Below, in pieces: positions 53,991 through 62,209 of a stretch of DNA of 64,000 nt; position 1 is the first letter of the stretch; every line of letters starts with the position of its first letter. The notes under the pieces were generated by a model that was not told where the DNA came from, searched no databases, and worked only from the letters and a program-made list of their open reading frames with translations. Origin of the DNA: Geovibrio ferrireducens (GTDB lineage: Bacteria > Chrysiogenota > Deferribacteres > Deferribacterales > Geovibrionaceae); contig NZ_JAJAPB010000004.1 in assembly GCF_026226615.1 (NCBI RefSeq), positions 237,367-301,366 on the forward strand, written 5' to 3'. A program made the translations under genes and the position numbers.

Positions 53991-54021
53991 AAAAAAGCCG
54001 CCTCACAAGGGCGGCTTTTTT
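53991..54021 (+). terminator. Rho-independent terminator of ispH-rpsA
   Basis: GCCGCC/GGCGGC stem with 7-nt loop, flanked by six A and six T residues that extend the stem. Also readable on the minus strand, so it may stop both transcripts. Confidence 0.93.
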
Positions 54022-54064
54022 GTTTATTTACAAAGTCCTTTACACCTTTTCTGCGTCACTCCGG

Positions 54065-54086
54065 CGGATACACGCTTCCATGGAAC
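54065..54086 (-). repeat. R-element remnant R9
   Basis: CGGATACACGCT followed by TTCCATGGAA: the junction block and A-type hairpin of R7, fused and shortened. Too small to be certain on its own. Confidence 0.4.
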
Positions 54087-54097
54087 TGTTACGCTTT

Positions 54098-54418
54098 TCA
54101 GAAGGTGATAATTCTATCTGCCCATTCGACCATGTCGATGCAGTCGTTCATTGTTGAGATCGGGCAGGCATCGCTCTCATCCATCTCCCTCGATTTTATG
54201 CAGGTTCCGCAGGCAAGCAACACTCCGCCGCCATCGGCAAATTCATCAAACATAGCCTTCACATTATATTTGCCGCTGTCTATCTTAATGCTTTCAACAC
54301 CTTTGCTCATAAGGAAGATCTTGACTTCGTGCCCCTTTTTGAGAGATGCGACACCGAAGCGCACCCCGTTCCATGCCGTTTCAGGGTCGTTTGACTGAAG
54401 AATAATGCCGAATTTCAT
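54098..54418 (-). CDS. DsrE/DsrF-like sulfur-relay protein
   Basis: 106 residues of the DsrE/YchN fold: FGIILQSNDPETAWNGVRFG, KGHEVKIFLMSKGVE, a Gly-rich turn followed by a cysteine pair in LLACGTCIKSR, and a further Cys in DACPIS. DsrE-type proteins pass persulfide between partners. TAGGAGG precedes the ATG. It lies downstream of purC and the rhodanese cluster but behind a terminator, so it is probably transcribed separately. Confidence 0.85.
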   Translation of the reverse strand: MKFGIILQSNDPETAWNGVRFGVASLKKGHEVKIFLMSKGVESIKIDSGKYNVKAMFDEFADGGGVLLACGTCIKSREMDESDACPISTMNDCIDMVEWADRIITF

Positions 54419-54440
54419 ACTGACCTCCTATGATTAGTTT

Positions 54441-54468
54441 AAAAAAATCCCCGCATAAGGCGGGGATT
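54441..54468 (-). terminator. Rho-independent terminator downstream of purC
   Basis: Minus strand AATCCCCGC/GCGGGGATT, 9 bp with a 5-nt loop, then seven T residues counted from the stem. It lies after the R7 repeat, 234 nt beyond the purC stop. Confidence 0.88.
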
Positions 54469-54550
54469 CTGGCTGCTGACAAACTGTTTTTTTCAAAAAT
54501 CTGATTTTTCATAACCTAAACTGTTATTATTTCATCAATATATCTACTTA

Positions 54551-54697
54551 CCGGATAAAAGCAGGGCTTCGCTGCGCACGGCGCGTTGTCTTGTCTTCAT
54601 AATCCGAAATTTACCATCCATGGAAATTCCGGATACACGCTCGCGCCCTGCAAAGCAGGGCTTCGCTGCGCACGGCGCGGTTCCATCCATGGAACCG
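54551..54697 (-). repeat. R-element copy R7 with an appended partial copy and swapped loop
   Basis: Minus-oriented. Hairpin A CGGTTCC/GGAACCG, loop ATGGAT (54678-54697). Block GCGCCGTGCGCAGCGAA. Hairpin B GCCCTGC/GCAGGGC, loop TTT (54645-54661). Block GCGAGCGTGT. Hairpin C has a 12-bp stem with one mismatch (54602-54634) but carries the A-type loop ATGGAT instead of ACAGGATGT. The first block and half of hairpin B recur exactly (25 bp) at 54561-54585 and 54655-54679. Confidence 0.85.
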
Positions 54698-54701
54698 TAA
54701 T

Positions 54702-55580
54702 CTATTTCATCAATATATCCATAATGCCGTGGTAGATTTCGGAGGTTTTCTGAGCCACATCATCGGGAAGTTTGGGACCGGGGGCTTTTTTGTCCCAGTC
54801 GAGGGTTTCCAGATAGTTGCGGACATACTGTTTGTCCATGCTGTCCTGCGGTTTTCCTGCCTGATAGCCGACTTTTTTCCAGAATCTGGATGAATCCGGC
54901 GTGAGAACCTCATCTATGAGGATTATTTTCCCATCGTATATGCCGAACTCAAGCTTGGTATCTGCTATTATAATCCCTTTGGCATCGGCTATGTCCCTTG
55001 CTCTCTCATAAACGGCAACCGTAAGGCGTTTGAGATCTTCCGCATCCTTTTTACCGAGGTCTGAGGCCATTCTTTCAAAGGAAACATTTTCGTCATGCTC
55101 GCCCACTTCCGCCTTAGTAGCAGGAGTAAAAAGAGGCGTTTCGAATTTCTGTGATTCAAGAAGCCCTGCGGGAAGCTTAATGCCGCAGATTTCGCCTGTG
55201 GCTTTGTAGTCCTTCCAGCCGGAACCTGTTATATAGCCTCTCACAACGCACTCAAAAGGGAAGGGTTTTGCTTTTTTAACCAGCATTGAGCGCCCCTCAA
55301 GCTGGCTTCTGTATTCACGGCAGATTTCAGGCATTTCATCCACTTCGGTGGTAATGAGGTGGTTCTCCACTATGTCTTTTGTGTTTTCGAACCAGAATTT
55401 GCTAAGTTTAGTAAGAACTTTCCCTTTTCCGGGTATTCCGTTGGGGAGAACGACATCGAAAGCGGATATTCTGTCTGTGGTGACGATAAGCATCTGCTCG
55501 CCCAAATCATAAATATCCCTTACCTTTCCGCTGCCGATAAATTTAAGTTTCGGCATATCCGTTCTGAGAATAGTATCCAT
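54702..55580 (-). CDS. purC: SAICAR synthetase
   Basis: Joins aspartate to CAIR in purine synthesis. The 292-residue protein is of the long type: [69 protein letters not shown] and [12 protein letters not shown]. The flanking genes are sulfur enzymes, not purine genes. It follows the rhodanese gene by 17 bp. Confidence 0.96.
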   Translation of the reverse strand: MDTILRTDMPKLKFIGSGKVRDIYDLGEQMLIVTTDRISAFDVVLPNGIPGKGKVLTKLSKFWFENTKDIVENHLITTEVDEMPEICREYRSQLEGRSMLVKKAKPFPFECVVRGYITGSGWKDYKATGEICGIKLPAGLLESQKFETPLFTPATKAEVGEHDENVSFERMASDLGKKDAEDLKRLTVAVYERARDIADAKGIIIADTKLEFGIYDGKIILIDEVLTPDSSRFWKKVGYQAGKPQDSMDKQYVRNYLETLDWDKKAPGPKLPDDVAQKTSEIYHGIMDILMK

Positions 55581-55597
55581 CCTGAAATCTCCTTAAA

Positions 55598-55948
55598 TTA
55601 AATGATCCCTGCTTCCTTGAAGGCGGCGATACCGCCGTCTATATTATAAACCTCGAAGCCGAGGTCCCTTAACACCATAACGGCTATGGAGCCCTTGGAG
55701 CCGTTAGCGCAATATACATAAACAGGGCGGCTTTTGTCTATCTTATCCGCCTCATTCACTATGTCATGGAGAAAAATGTTTACCGCGCCCTTGAGACCGT
55801 CTTTAGCGAAATCAGTTTTTGTGCGTATATCTATTACCTGAATGCTTTCAGGAGCGAGTTTCATGAAGTTTTCGGCGGAAATACCGGAAGAGCTTCTTGT
55901 TCCCCCGCTTCCGTCGGCGTTGATCACCTGTCCCGGTTCGCAAGCCAT
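55598..55948 (-). CDS. single-domain rhodanese
   Basis: 116 residues. I use the ATG with AGGGGGA upstream (MACEPGQVINADG); an upstream in-frame start adds 14 residues without support. The rhodanese fold shows IQVIDIRTKTDFAKDGLKGA and the active loop VYCANGSKGS with a catalytic cysteine. It carries sulfane sulfur as a persulfide. It lies 77 bp after the reductase-rhodanese fusion gene, whose own rhodanese domain has a very similar loop and C-terminus (GFEVYNIDGG versus GFEAYNVSGG). Confidence 0.9.
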   Translation of the reverse strand: MACEPGQVINADGSGGTRSSSGISAENFMKLAPESIQVIDIRTKTDFAKDGLKGAVNIFLHDIVNEADKIDKSRPVYVYCANGSKGSIAVMVLRDLGFEVYNIDGGIAAFKEAGII

Positions 55949-56025
55949 AGTTCCCCCTCTGTATGTGTCCGGTAAATTATAATATCTCACTGCGGCGGCA
56001 ATAATGCAACCGCAGGAAAAGATTT

Positions 56026-57684
56026 TTACACTATTTTTTGCAGTCTTGTTATAGTTTCCATCCCGCCCGAAACATTATAAGCCTCAAAGCCGGAATTGCG
56101 GAGCATTTTAACAGCGAGATAGCCCCTGAACCCCACTGCGCAGTAAACATACACGGGTGTATTTTTATCCAGACTGTTCAGCCTGCCGCGAAGATCATTA
56201 ACGGGAATATTGACAGAGCCCTCAACACATGCGTCCTGATGTTCCCTTGCAGTACGCACATCGAGAATCTGCACCCTGCTCTTTTTACGGGCCTCCGCAA
56301 ACTCCTCCGGAGTAACGGCATAGCCTGTGCCGCGAACCTTATTGGAAGCAACGAAACCTGCGATGTTCAGGTTATCCTTGGCTTTTGCAAACTGAGGCGC
56401 ATATGCAAACTCCAGATGTTCAAGGTCAAACACGCTCAGACCGGAGTACAGCGCGGCGGAAGCCACATCAAGCCGCTTGTCCACACCCTTTTCCCCGGAC
56501 GCGGCGCAACCCAGAAGTCTGCCTGTCTTTTTCTCAAAAACAGTCATCATAAATATAAATGTATGACCGGGGTAATATTCCGCTATGTCCGCATCCTCTG
56601 TGTAAACATAATCAGCGTCCAGCCCCGCCTGAACTGCCTGTTCGTATGTGAGTCCCGCCTGTCCTGCACAATATCCGTCAAAACCCACTATGGAAGTGCC
56701 CACAATGCCCGGAAACTTCATATCTCCGTCCGTGGCGGCATTATAGCCCGCCGTGCGCCCTTCCCTGTTGGCAGGGCCGGCCAGAGGCAGAAGAACCTTT
56801 TTTCCGGTGATACGGTTGAGCTTTTCCACCACATCCCCGGCGGCGAATATATCCCTGTCACTTGTGCGCATGGTGTCATCCACGGCTATGCCGCCTGTCT
56901 GCCCTATTTCAAGGCCGCATTCCCTGGCCAGCGCAGTGTCCGGTGTAACCCCTGCGCAGAGGAACAGCATGTCCGTTTTAAGGAGAGTTCCGTCTGAAAG
57001 GCTTATATCTATCTTATTTTTAACTGTTTTTTCAACACGCTGGGCAAATACGCCGAGCTTGAAGCCTATCCCCTTTTTCTCCATATGCTCACGGAGGTTC
57101 ATGGCAACTATTCCCGGCATATTGGGCATTATCTCAGGCTTTGCCTCAACCACGGTTGTCTTTATCCCGCAGTGCATCATAGCCTCTGCGGTCTCCACGC
57201 CTATGAAGCCGCCGCCTATGACAGCAGCGGATTTCGGCTTATTTTTTTCTATGTATTTCCGCACGGCGTCCGCATCATCCACGGTGCGCATGGTAAAATA
57301 AGGCGTTTTATCTATGCCCCTGATGGGCGGAATAACCGTTTTGCCGCCCACGGCAATTATCAGCTTATCATAGGGAATATCCCTTTCGCCGCTTCTGTCT
57401 CGTACTGTCACAGTGCGGGCACTGCGGTTTATGGAGGTCGCTTCCGTGCTCACCAGAACATCCGCGTTAAAGCGTGTTCCGTATGTGTCGGGGGTGTGGA
57501 GGAGGATCTTTTTACGGGGCTTGATAATTCCGCCTGTGTAGTACGGCAGCCCGCAGTTTGCATATGAAATGTATTTACCTTTTTCAAGGACGGTTATCTC
57601 AGAGCTTTCGTCTGTTCTTCTTGCCTTTGCGGCCGCAGTCGCTCCGGCGGCCACGCCGCCTATCACCACAATTTTTCTTCCCAT
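56026..57684 (-). CDS. CoA-disulfide/persulfide reductase fused to rhodanese
   Basis: 552 residues: FAD- and NAD(P)H-binding pyridine nucleotide disulfide reductase (GGVAAGATAAAKARR at the FAD site, AVIGGGFIGVETAEAM at the NADH site, IFAAGDVVE), with the single redox cysteine C44 in SYANCGLPYYTGG, the CoA-disulfide-reductase signature. The C-terminal 90 residues are a rhodanese with YCAVGFRGY. Family knowledge: such Cdr-Rhd fusions (Npsr type) reduce CoA-persulfide or polysulfide with NADH. It starts directly after the mtaB stop. I infer cytoplasmic sulfane-sulfur reduction. Confidence 0.92.
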   Translation of the reverse strand: MGRKIVVIGGVAAGATAAAKARRTDESSEITVLEKGKYISYANCGLPYYTGGIIKPRKKILLHTPDTYGTRFNADVLVSTEATSINRSARTVTVRDRSGERDIPYDKLIIAVGGKTVIPPIRGIDKTPYFTMRTVDDADAVRKYIEKNKPKSAAVIGGGFIGVETAEAMMHCGIKTTVVEAKPEIMPNMPGIVAMNLREHMEKKGIGFKLGVFAQRVEKTVKNKIDISLSDGTLLKTDMLFLCAGVTPDTALARECGLEIGQTGGIAVDDTMRTSDRDIFAAGDVVEKLNRITGKKVLLPLAGPANREGRTAGYNAATDGDMKFPGIVGTSIVGFDGYCAGQAGLTYEQAVQAGLDADYVYTEDADIAEYYPGHTFIFMMTVFEKKTGRLLGCAASGEKGVDKRLDVASAALYSGLSVFDLEHLEFAYAPQFAKAKDNLNIAGFVASNKVRGTGYAVTPEEFAEARKKSRVQILDVRTAREHQDACVEGSVNIPVNDLRGRLNSLDKNTPVYVYCAVGFRGYLAVKMLRNSGFEAYNVSGGMETITRLQKIV

Positions 57685-58929
57685 TTATTTCTCTCCGTAC
57701 AGAACGCAGTCCTCCCCTCGCCCTGTAATATTGATAGTGTAAAAACGGTTCGGTTCGCACCCGGCGGGCATACTGACCTCAAAATAATTGTCCGTAATGC
57801 CTTCTCCGTTTTTCTGGGCAAGCACCCTGAAAGACTTTCCGATGCATCTGTCCGCAGCTTCGGCCTTAAGCCTGTCACCGAGGATTCGCAGACGTTCGGC
57901 ACGCTCCTTTTTCACAGCGCCCTTTATTTTGTCCTTCATGCTGCTTGCCGCCGTTCCTTCTCTGTCAGAATATTGAAATACATGGAGAAAATCAACTCCT
58001 GATGAACATATGGTATTTATACATTCATCAAAATGAGCCTCCGTTTCCCCCGGAAAGCCTGTTATGACATCTGCACCCACAGTGAGGCCGTTTATCTTTT
58101 GTTTAAAAGCGGAGACCTTCGCTATGTATTCCTCCGCAGTGTAATGCCTGTTCATATTTTTCAGAATCTCCGTTGAGCCGCTTTGAAGCGGTATGTGGAG
58201 ATGTCTGCATATTTTATCGCTGTGAAAAATCTCCTCAAGCCTCCCGTCCAGCTCATTGAGTTCCACTGAGGTGAGGCGAATGCGGAAATCACCTTCGATG
58301 GCGATAAGCTTTTCCAGAAGCGCAGCAAGGCTTGAGCCCGTGTCCTGTCCGTATTTGCCGATATGTATTCCCACAGGAACAATCTCCCTGTGCCCTTCTG
58401 CTATCAGCCTTGTCACCTCGTTCACCACATCATCTTCCGGCTTGCTCACAGGCTTGCCGCGGAGCATGGGGATAATACAGTATGAGCAGAAGGAATCGCA
58501 CCCGTCCTGAATTTTCACAAACGCTCTTGTGCGGCTTTTCATGGGCGTATAGCCTATGTCAAGCACGGTTCTCGTCTCTATGGAGTTATAGAAGTCACGC
58601 TTTTCGAGAAGGTACTCTACCGCGTCTTTCTTCCCGGCGTTGGTGACGACAACGTCAGTGCCGCTCTCTTTCAGTTTTTCCGTCAGCAGGTCGGCGGCGC
58701 AGCCTGTCACCAGAGCAAAAACATCAGGCCTGTCCTTTTTTATTTTACGTAAAAGTGAGAGCATCTTATTGACCGCACGTTCAGTTACCGCGCAGGAGTT
58801 TATGATAACGGCATCAGCCAAAGAGGCTTCATTAACAACAATTAAGCCGTTCTCACCCGCTCTGCCGATGAGATGTTCACTTTCCACTTGATTAACTTTG
58901 CATCCGAAGGTATAAATATAAATATTCAT
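57685..58929 (-). CDS. mtaB: tRNA (t6A37) C2-methylthiotransferase
   Basis: 414 residues from the ATG at MNIYIYTFGCKVNQ, where the family begins; the frame stays open 49 codons upstream but over repeats. Layout: MTTase domain with three Fe-S cysteines (FGCKVN, INSCAVTE, VTGCAAD), radical-SAM domain with the CxxxCxxC in DGCDSFCSYCIIP, and a C-terminal TRAM domain. It converts t6A37 to ms2t6A37 in ANN-decoding tRNAs. MtaB rather than MiaB is preferred because of KVNQVES. Confidence 0.92.
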   Translation of the reverse strand: MNIYIYTFGCKVNQVESEHLIGRAGENGLIVVNEASLADAVIINSCAVTERAVNKMLSLLRKIKKDRPDVFALVTGCAADLLTEKLKESGTDVVVTNAGKKDAVEYLLEKRDFYNSIETRTVLDIGYTPMKSRTRAFVKIQDGCDSFCSYCIIPMLRGKPVSKPEDDVVNEVTRLIAEGHREIVPVGIHIGKYGQDTGSSLAALLEKLIAIEGDFRIRLTSVELNELDGRLEEIFHSDKICRHLHIPLQSGSTEILKNMNRHYTAEEYIAKVSAFKQKINGLTVGADVITGFPGETEAHFDECINTICSSGVDFLHVFQYSDREGTAASSMKDKIKGAVKKERAERLRILGDRLKAEAADRCIGKSFRVLAQKNGEGITDNYFEVSMPAGCEPNRFYTINITGRGEDCVLYGEK

Positions 58930-58997
58930 TGATGGTGGAGATCCGTCTGTTTTTTTAAAAATTATAGAACCCTGTAGGTTTCCTATTATAAACCTGG

Positions 58998-59030
58998 AAG
59001 GCATCCGTTCCGCAGAGGAGCGGATGCCTT
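58998..59030. other. strong 10-bp stem-loop between mtaB and the FliL-like gene
   Basis: AAGGCATCCG/CGGATGCCTT with inner TCC/GGA pairs, followed on the plus strand by TTGCATTT. No plus-strand gene ends here, so it is not a normal terminator. Two smaller dyads follow: TTCCATATGGAA (59051-59062) and ATATGG/CCATAT (59062-59078). They lie in the leader of both divergent genes. Confidence 0.5.
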
Positions 59031-59146
59031 TTGCATTTACAGAATCCGCGTTCCATATGGAATATGGTGCAACCATATATCCTTTGCCTCCAAAAAGGAA
59101 GGCTTTTCTATTTTCTCATTTCTCTTAATCTGCTAAAATAGAGAAT

Positions 59147-59611
59147 ATGAAGAAATACTTTCTCCGCACACTCTTTATAATCCTTGCCGTTCTGCTGATG
59201 ATGTATATCTTTCAGTTCAGGCAGAGCTTCGTCCCCATGTTTGAAAACATAATAGACAACAATAAAAGCATCTTTCAGTCATACTCCGCTAAGGTTGTGA
59301 AGACCGGAAACGAGTATAATGTCCAGCTTAAGGATGTGATAGGAACCACCTCCGAGGGGAGCAGAAGCGTCTATGTGCGGCTTGATGTCACAATCAGCGC
59401 CGGAAGCAGGAAAGCAGCGGAGGAGATGGGCGGCAAAGCAGGCAATACTGTTGCCGCCGTAACGGAAGCCATCAGCATGACTGCCCCATCCATTCTGGAC
59501 ACTCCCGAAGGCAAAAATATACTGAAAAGAAATATAGAGCGAACCCTGACCGAGGCATACGGTCCGGAAGCGGCAAAAGACATATATTTTGAAAATTTTG
59601 TTTACCAATAG
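59147..59611 (+). CDS. FliL-like membrane protein
   Basis: 154 residues: one N-terminal membrane segment (YFLRTLFIILAVLLMMYIF) and a periplasmic domain with the FliL pattern: VQLKDVIGTTSEGSRSVYVR, LDVTISAGSRKAAEEMG, TPEGKNILKRNIERTLTEAYG and the ending IYFENFVYQ. FliL supports the flagellar motor stator. It is not with other flagellar genes but 6 bp upstream of glnD, so a paralogue with another role is possible. Confidence 0.65.
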   Translation: MKKYFLRTLFIILAVLLMMYIFQFRQSFVPMFENIIDNNKSIFQSYSAKVVKTGNEYNVQLKDVIGTTSEGSRSVYVRLDVTISAGSRKAAEEMGGKAGNTVAAVTEAISMTAPSILDTPEGKNILKRNIERTLTEAYGPEAAKDIYFENFVYQ

Positions 59612-59617
59612 GATGAC

Positions 59618-62209
59618 ATGATTGACGCAAACAACATAAAAAAAAGCTACAAAGAACAATGGAACCGCATAAAAGAGGACAGCAGAACAAAAGGACGCAC
59701 CGCGAAGGAAGTTCTTGAAAACATAACCGCGCTTGTGGATCAGCTTGTCATGACCCTTGTTCAGAAGCATTCATGGTATGCGGGCGGGCTTTCCTTCCTT
59801 GCGCTTGGCGGCTACGCGCGCAAACAGATGGCTCCCCACTCAGACATTGACCTCCTGATACTTCATGAGGGTGAACTCACTGAAAAGCAAAAGGAATTTC
59901 TCAGTCTCTTCACCACGGACATGTGGGACATAGGCACTAACCCCGGAATCCAGATCAAGGAGATAGGCGAAGTGGCGGATGCCGCCCTTGAGGATGATGT
60001 AGTGCGCACATCCTTCATAGACAACCGTTTTCTCATTGGTGACACAGTTGTTTACGATCTGTTCCGCTCTGTCATGAATGACCGTCTGGCGGAAAAAGGG
60101 GTGAGCGCTTTTCTTCTCAGCAAAATTCAGTCGGTCAGAAAACGTTCAAGCAAGTTCCGCGACTCCATCTACCGCCTCGAACCCAACATAAAGGAGGGAA
60201 GCGGCGGTGTAAGGGACATAAACACAATCTGCTGGATATGCAAGATCCAATACAAGACCAGCTCTCTCAAGGCACTGATAGAAAACAGCATGCTGCTGCC
60301 GGATGAGCTGACATCCCTCGAAAGGGCTTCCGAGTTCCTTTTCAGAATCCGCAATGAACTGCACTACTACCACAACAGAAAATACGACATAATGAGCCTT
60401 GATGCGCAGAAGGATCTGGCGGAAGTGCTGGGCTACCGCTCCACATCAACCATTATGAGCGTTGAAAGCTTCATGCGTGACTACTACAGAACAGCAAAAA
60501 CCATAGCCGAAATAACAGAGAGAGTTATCAACCGCACCATGGCTGAACTCACTCTCAAGATGCTTCACCGCAAATCGGTTAAGATGTCAGAACTTGGCGA
60601 AGGTTTCATAAAATACGGCAATCAGCTTACCCTCAAGAGCAAGAATGTGTTCGCCGAAAAACCGAAAAGGCTGCTGACTGTCTTTATGTTCGCCTCTGTT
60701 CAGGGGCTGAAAATCTCCGACAGCACATACGATACCATACGCGCCAGCCTCTATATGATAGACGGAAAATATATCCGCCAGCACGGCGAGTTTTTTCTCA
60801 AGATTCTTGCCCGCTTCCCGGATTCCTCCGAAATATGCTCCCGCATGGCAAAGGCCGGGGTGCTGCAGGCCATGATCCCCGAATTTGAAGAGATTGACTG
60901 CAAGCCCCAGTTCGACTACTACCATCATTACACTGTGGATGAGCATACCTTCCTCGCCCTCGGCTATATTGACAGGCTTCTGCTGGATAATCCGCCGCAC
61001 CTCTCAATTTATCTTGAAGTGCTTAACCAGATTGAAAGAAAGGATCTTCTGGCTCTTTCCATCATCCTCCATGACATAGGCAAGGGGCAGGGGAAAAACC
61101 ATTCGGAAGTCGGCGCGCGCATGAGCAAGATAATCTGCCGCCGCTTCGGCATGAGCATGGACGATACAGACACAGTCTCAAACCTCGTGCTGCATCATCT
61201 TCTGATGAGCAAAATCGCCCAGAGAAGGGACATACACGATGTCGAGGTCATCAGGCATTTCCTCAACTATATAAGCTCAAAGGAGGAACTCAGGCTTCTC
61301 TTCCTCCTCACCTATGCAGATATGAACGCAGTGGGCGGCAAGGTATTCAACGAATGGCGGCATACTCTTCTCAGCGAGCTTTATCAGAAGGCTCTGAACA
61401 GCCTTGATACGGAAAACCTTGAGCATGAGCAGGTTAAGGTGATTTCCAGAAAACGTGAAAAACTCCTTGAACGCACAGCCGACAGCGAGGAGCTTAACGA
61501 GCTTGCAAAAAGCATTGATGAGGAACTCCTATACACCAGTTCAGTCGGGCATATCATCCGCCTGCTCCATCTGGCTGTAAAAGTGAAAAACAGCCACGAC
61601 GTTATAATAGAAACCGAGCTCCGTGAAGATCTGGGCGGCATTGAGATCAGCGTCTGCACGCAGGACTATGCAGGTGTTCTGCGCCGTATGGCAGGAGCCC
61701 TCTCCTCTCTGGGACTCAACATCATGTGGGCGCAGATAAATACCCTCGCAAACAACATCACAATCGACAAACTTATTGTGCAGAACCCGTGGGATCAGCG
61801 CGACAGCATTGAAGAAAAATGTGATAATATGGTTAAGAGGGTCAGAGAAGCCGTCCTCGGCAATTTTGACATTGACCGTGCGCTTGAAAACAAACAGGCT
61901 GTATTCGGCAGAAAACAGTCATCCGTGGCCTACAAAAAGGACAAAGTTGTCTTCGATAACGAAATATCCGGTCAATATACCATACTGGATATTTTTACGG
62001 AGGACAGGCTGGGTCTGCTTTATAACATACTGGGAATATTTAAAAAACTTGGCCTCAACCTCATAAAGGCAAAAATCTCCACCGATGTGGACAAGGTAGT
62101 GGACTCGTTTTACCTGACGGATCTCAACGGAGAAAAAATAACCGATGAGCAAACACTCGAATCAATCAGACAGGAACTCATATTCGAGCTTGGAAGCCCG
62201 AATATTTAA
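59618..62209 (+). CDS. glnD: bifunctional uridylyltransferase / uridylyl-removing enzyme
   Basis: 863 residues: nucleotidyltransferase domain with LGGYARKQMAPHSDIDLLIL (canonical GGYGRGE is altered to GGYARKQ, acidic SDID kept), a PII-uridylyltransferase helical region, an HD domain (ILHDIGKGQGKNHSEVG) for UMP removal, and two C-terminal ACT domains (ISVCTQDYAGVLRRMAGAL and LDIFTEDRLGLLYNILGIF) that sense glutamine. It modifies PII. It lies between the FliL-like gene and a PAS kinase, overlapping the latter by up to 65 bp. Confidence 0.94.
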   Translation: MIDANNIKKSYKEQWNRIKEDSRTKGRTAKEVLENITALVDQLVMTLVQKHSWYAGGLSFLALGGYARKQMAPHSDIDLLILHEGELTEKQKEFLSLFTTDMWDIGTNPGIQIKEIGEVADAALEDDVVRTSFIDNRFLIGDTVVYDLFRSVMNDRLAEKGVSAFLLSKIQSVRKRSSKFRDSIYRLEPNIKEGSGGVRDINTICWICKIQYKTSSLKALIENSMLLPDELTSLERASEFLFRIRNELHYYHNRKYDIMSLDAQKDLAEVLGYRSTSTIMSVESFMRDYYRTAKTIAEITERVINRTMAELTLKMLHRKSVKMSELGEGFIKYGNQLTLKSKNVFAEKPKRLLTVFMFASVQGLKISDSTYDTIRASLYMIDGKYIRQHGEFFLKILARFPDSSEICSRMAKAGVLQAMIPEFEEIDCKPQFDYYHHYTVDEHTFLALGYIDRLLLDNPPHLSIYLEVLNQIERKDLLALSIILHDIGKGQGKNHSEVGARMSKIICRRFGMSMDDTDTVSNLVLHHLLMSKIAQRRDIHDVEVIRHFLNYISSKEELRLLFLLTYADMNAVGGKVFNEWRHTLLSELYQKALNSLDTENLEHEQVKVISRKREKLLERTADSEELNELAKSIDEELLYTSSVGHIIRLLHLAVKVKNSHDVIIETELREDLGGIEISVCTQDYAGVLRRMAGALSSLGLNIMWAQINTLANNITIDKLIVQNPWDQRDSIEEKCDNMVKRVREAVLGNFDIDRALENKQAVFGRKQSSVAYKKDKVVFDNEISGQYTILDIFTEDRLGLLYNILGIFKKLGLNLIKAKISTDVDKVVDSFYLTDLNGEKITDEQTLESIRQELIFELGSPNI

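Noticed and set aside
57685..59076. Longer mtaB starting at 59076
   Set aside because: The extra 49 residues include the translated stem-loop region and do not match the family; the MNIYIYTFGCKVNQ start does.
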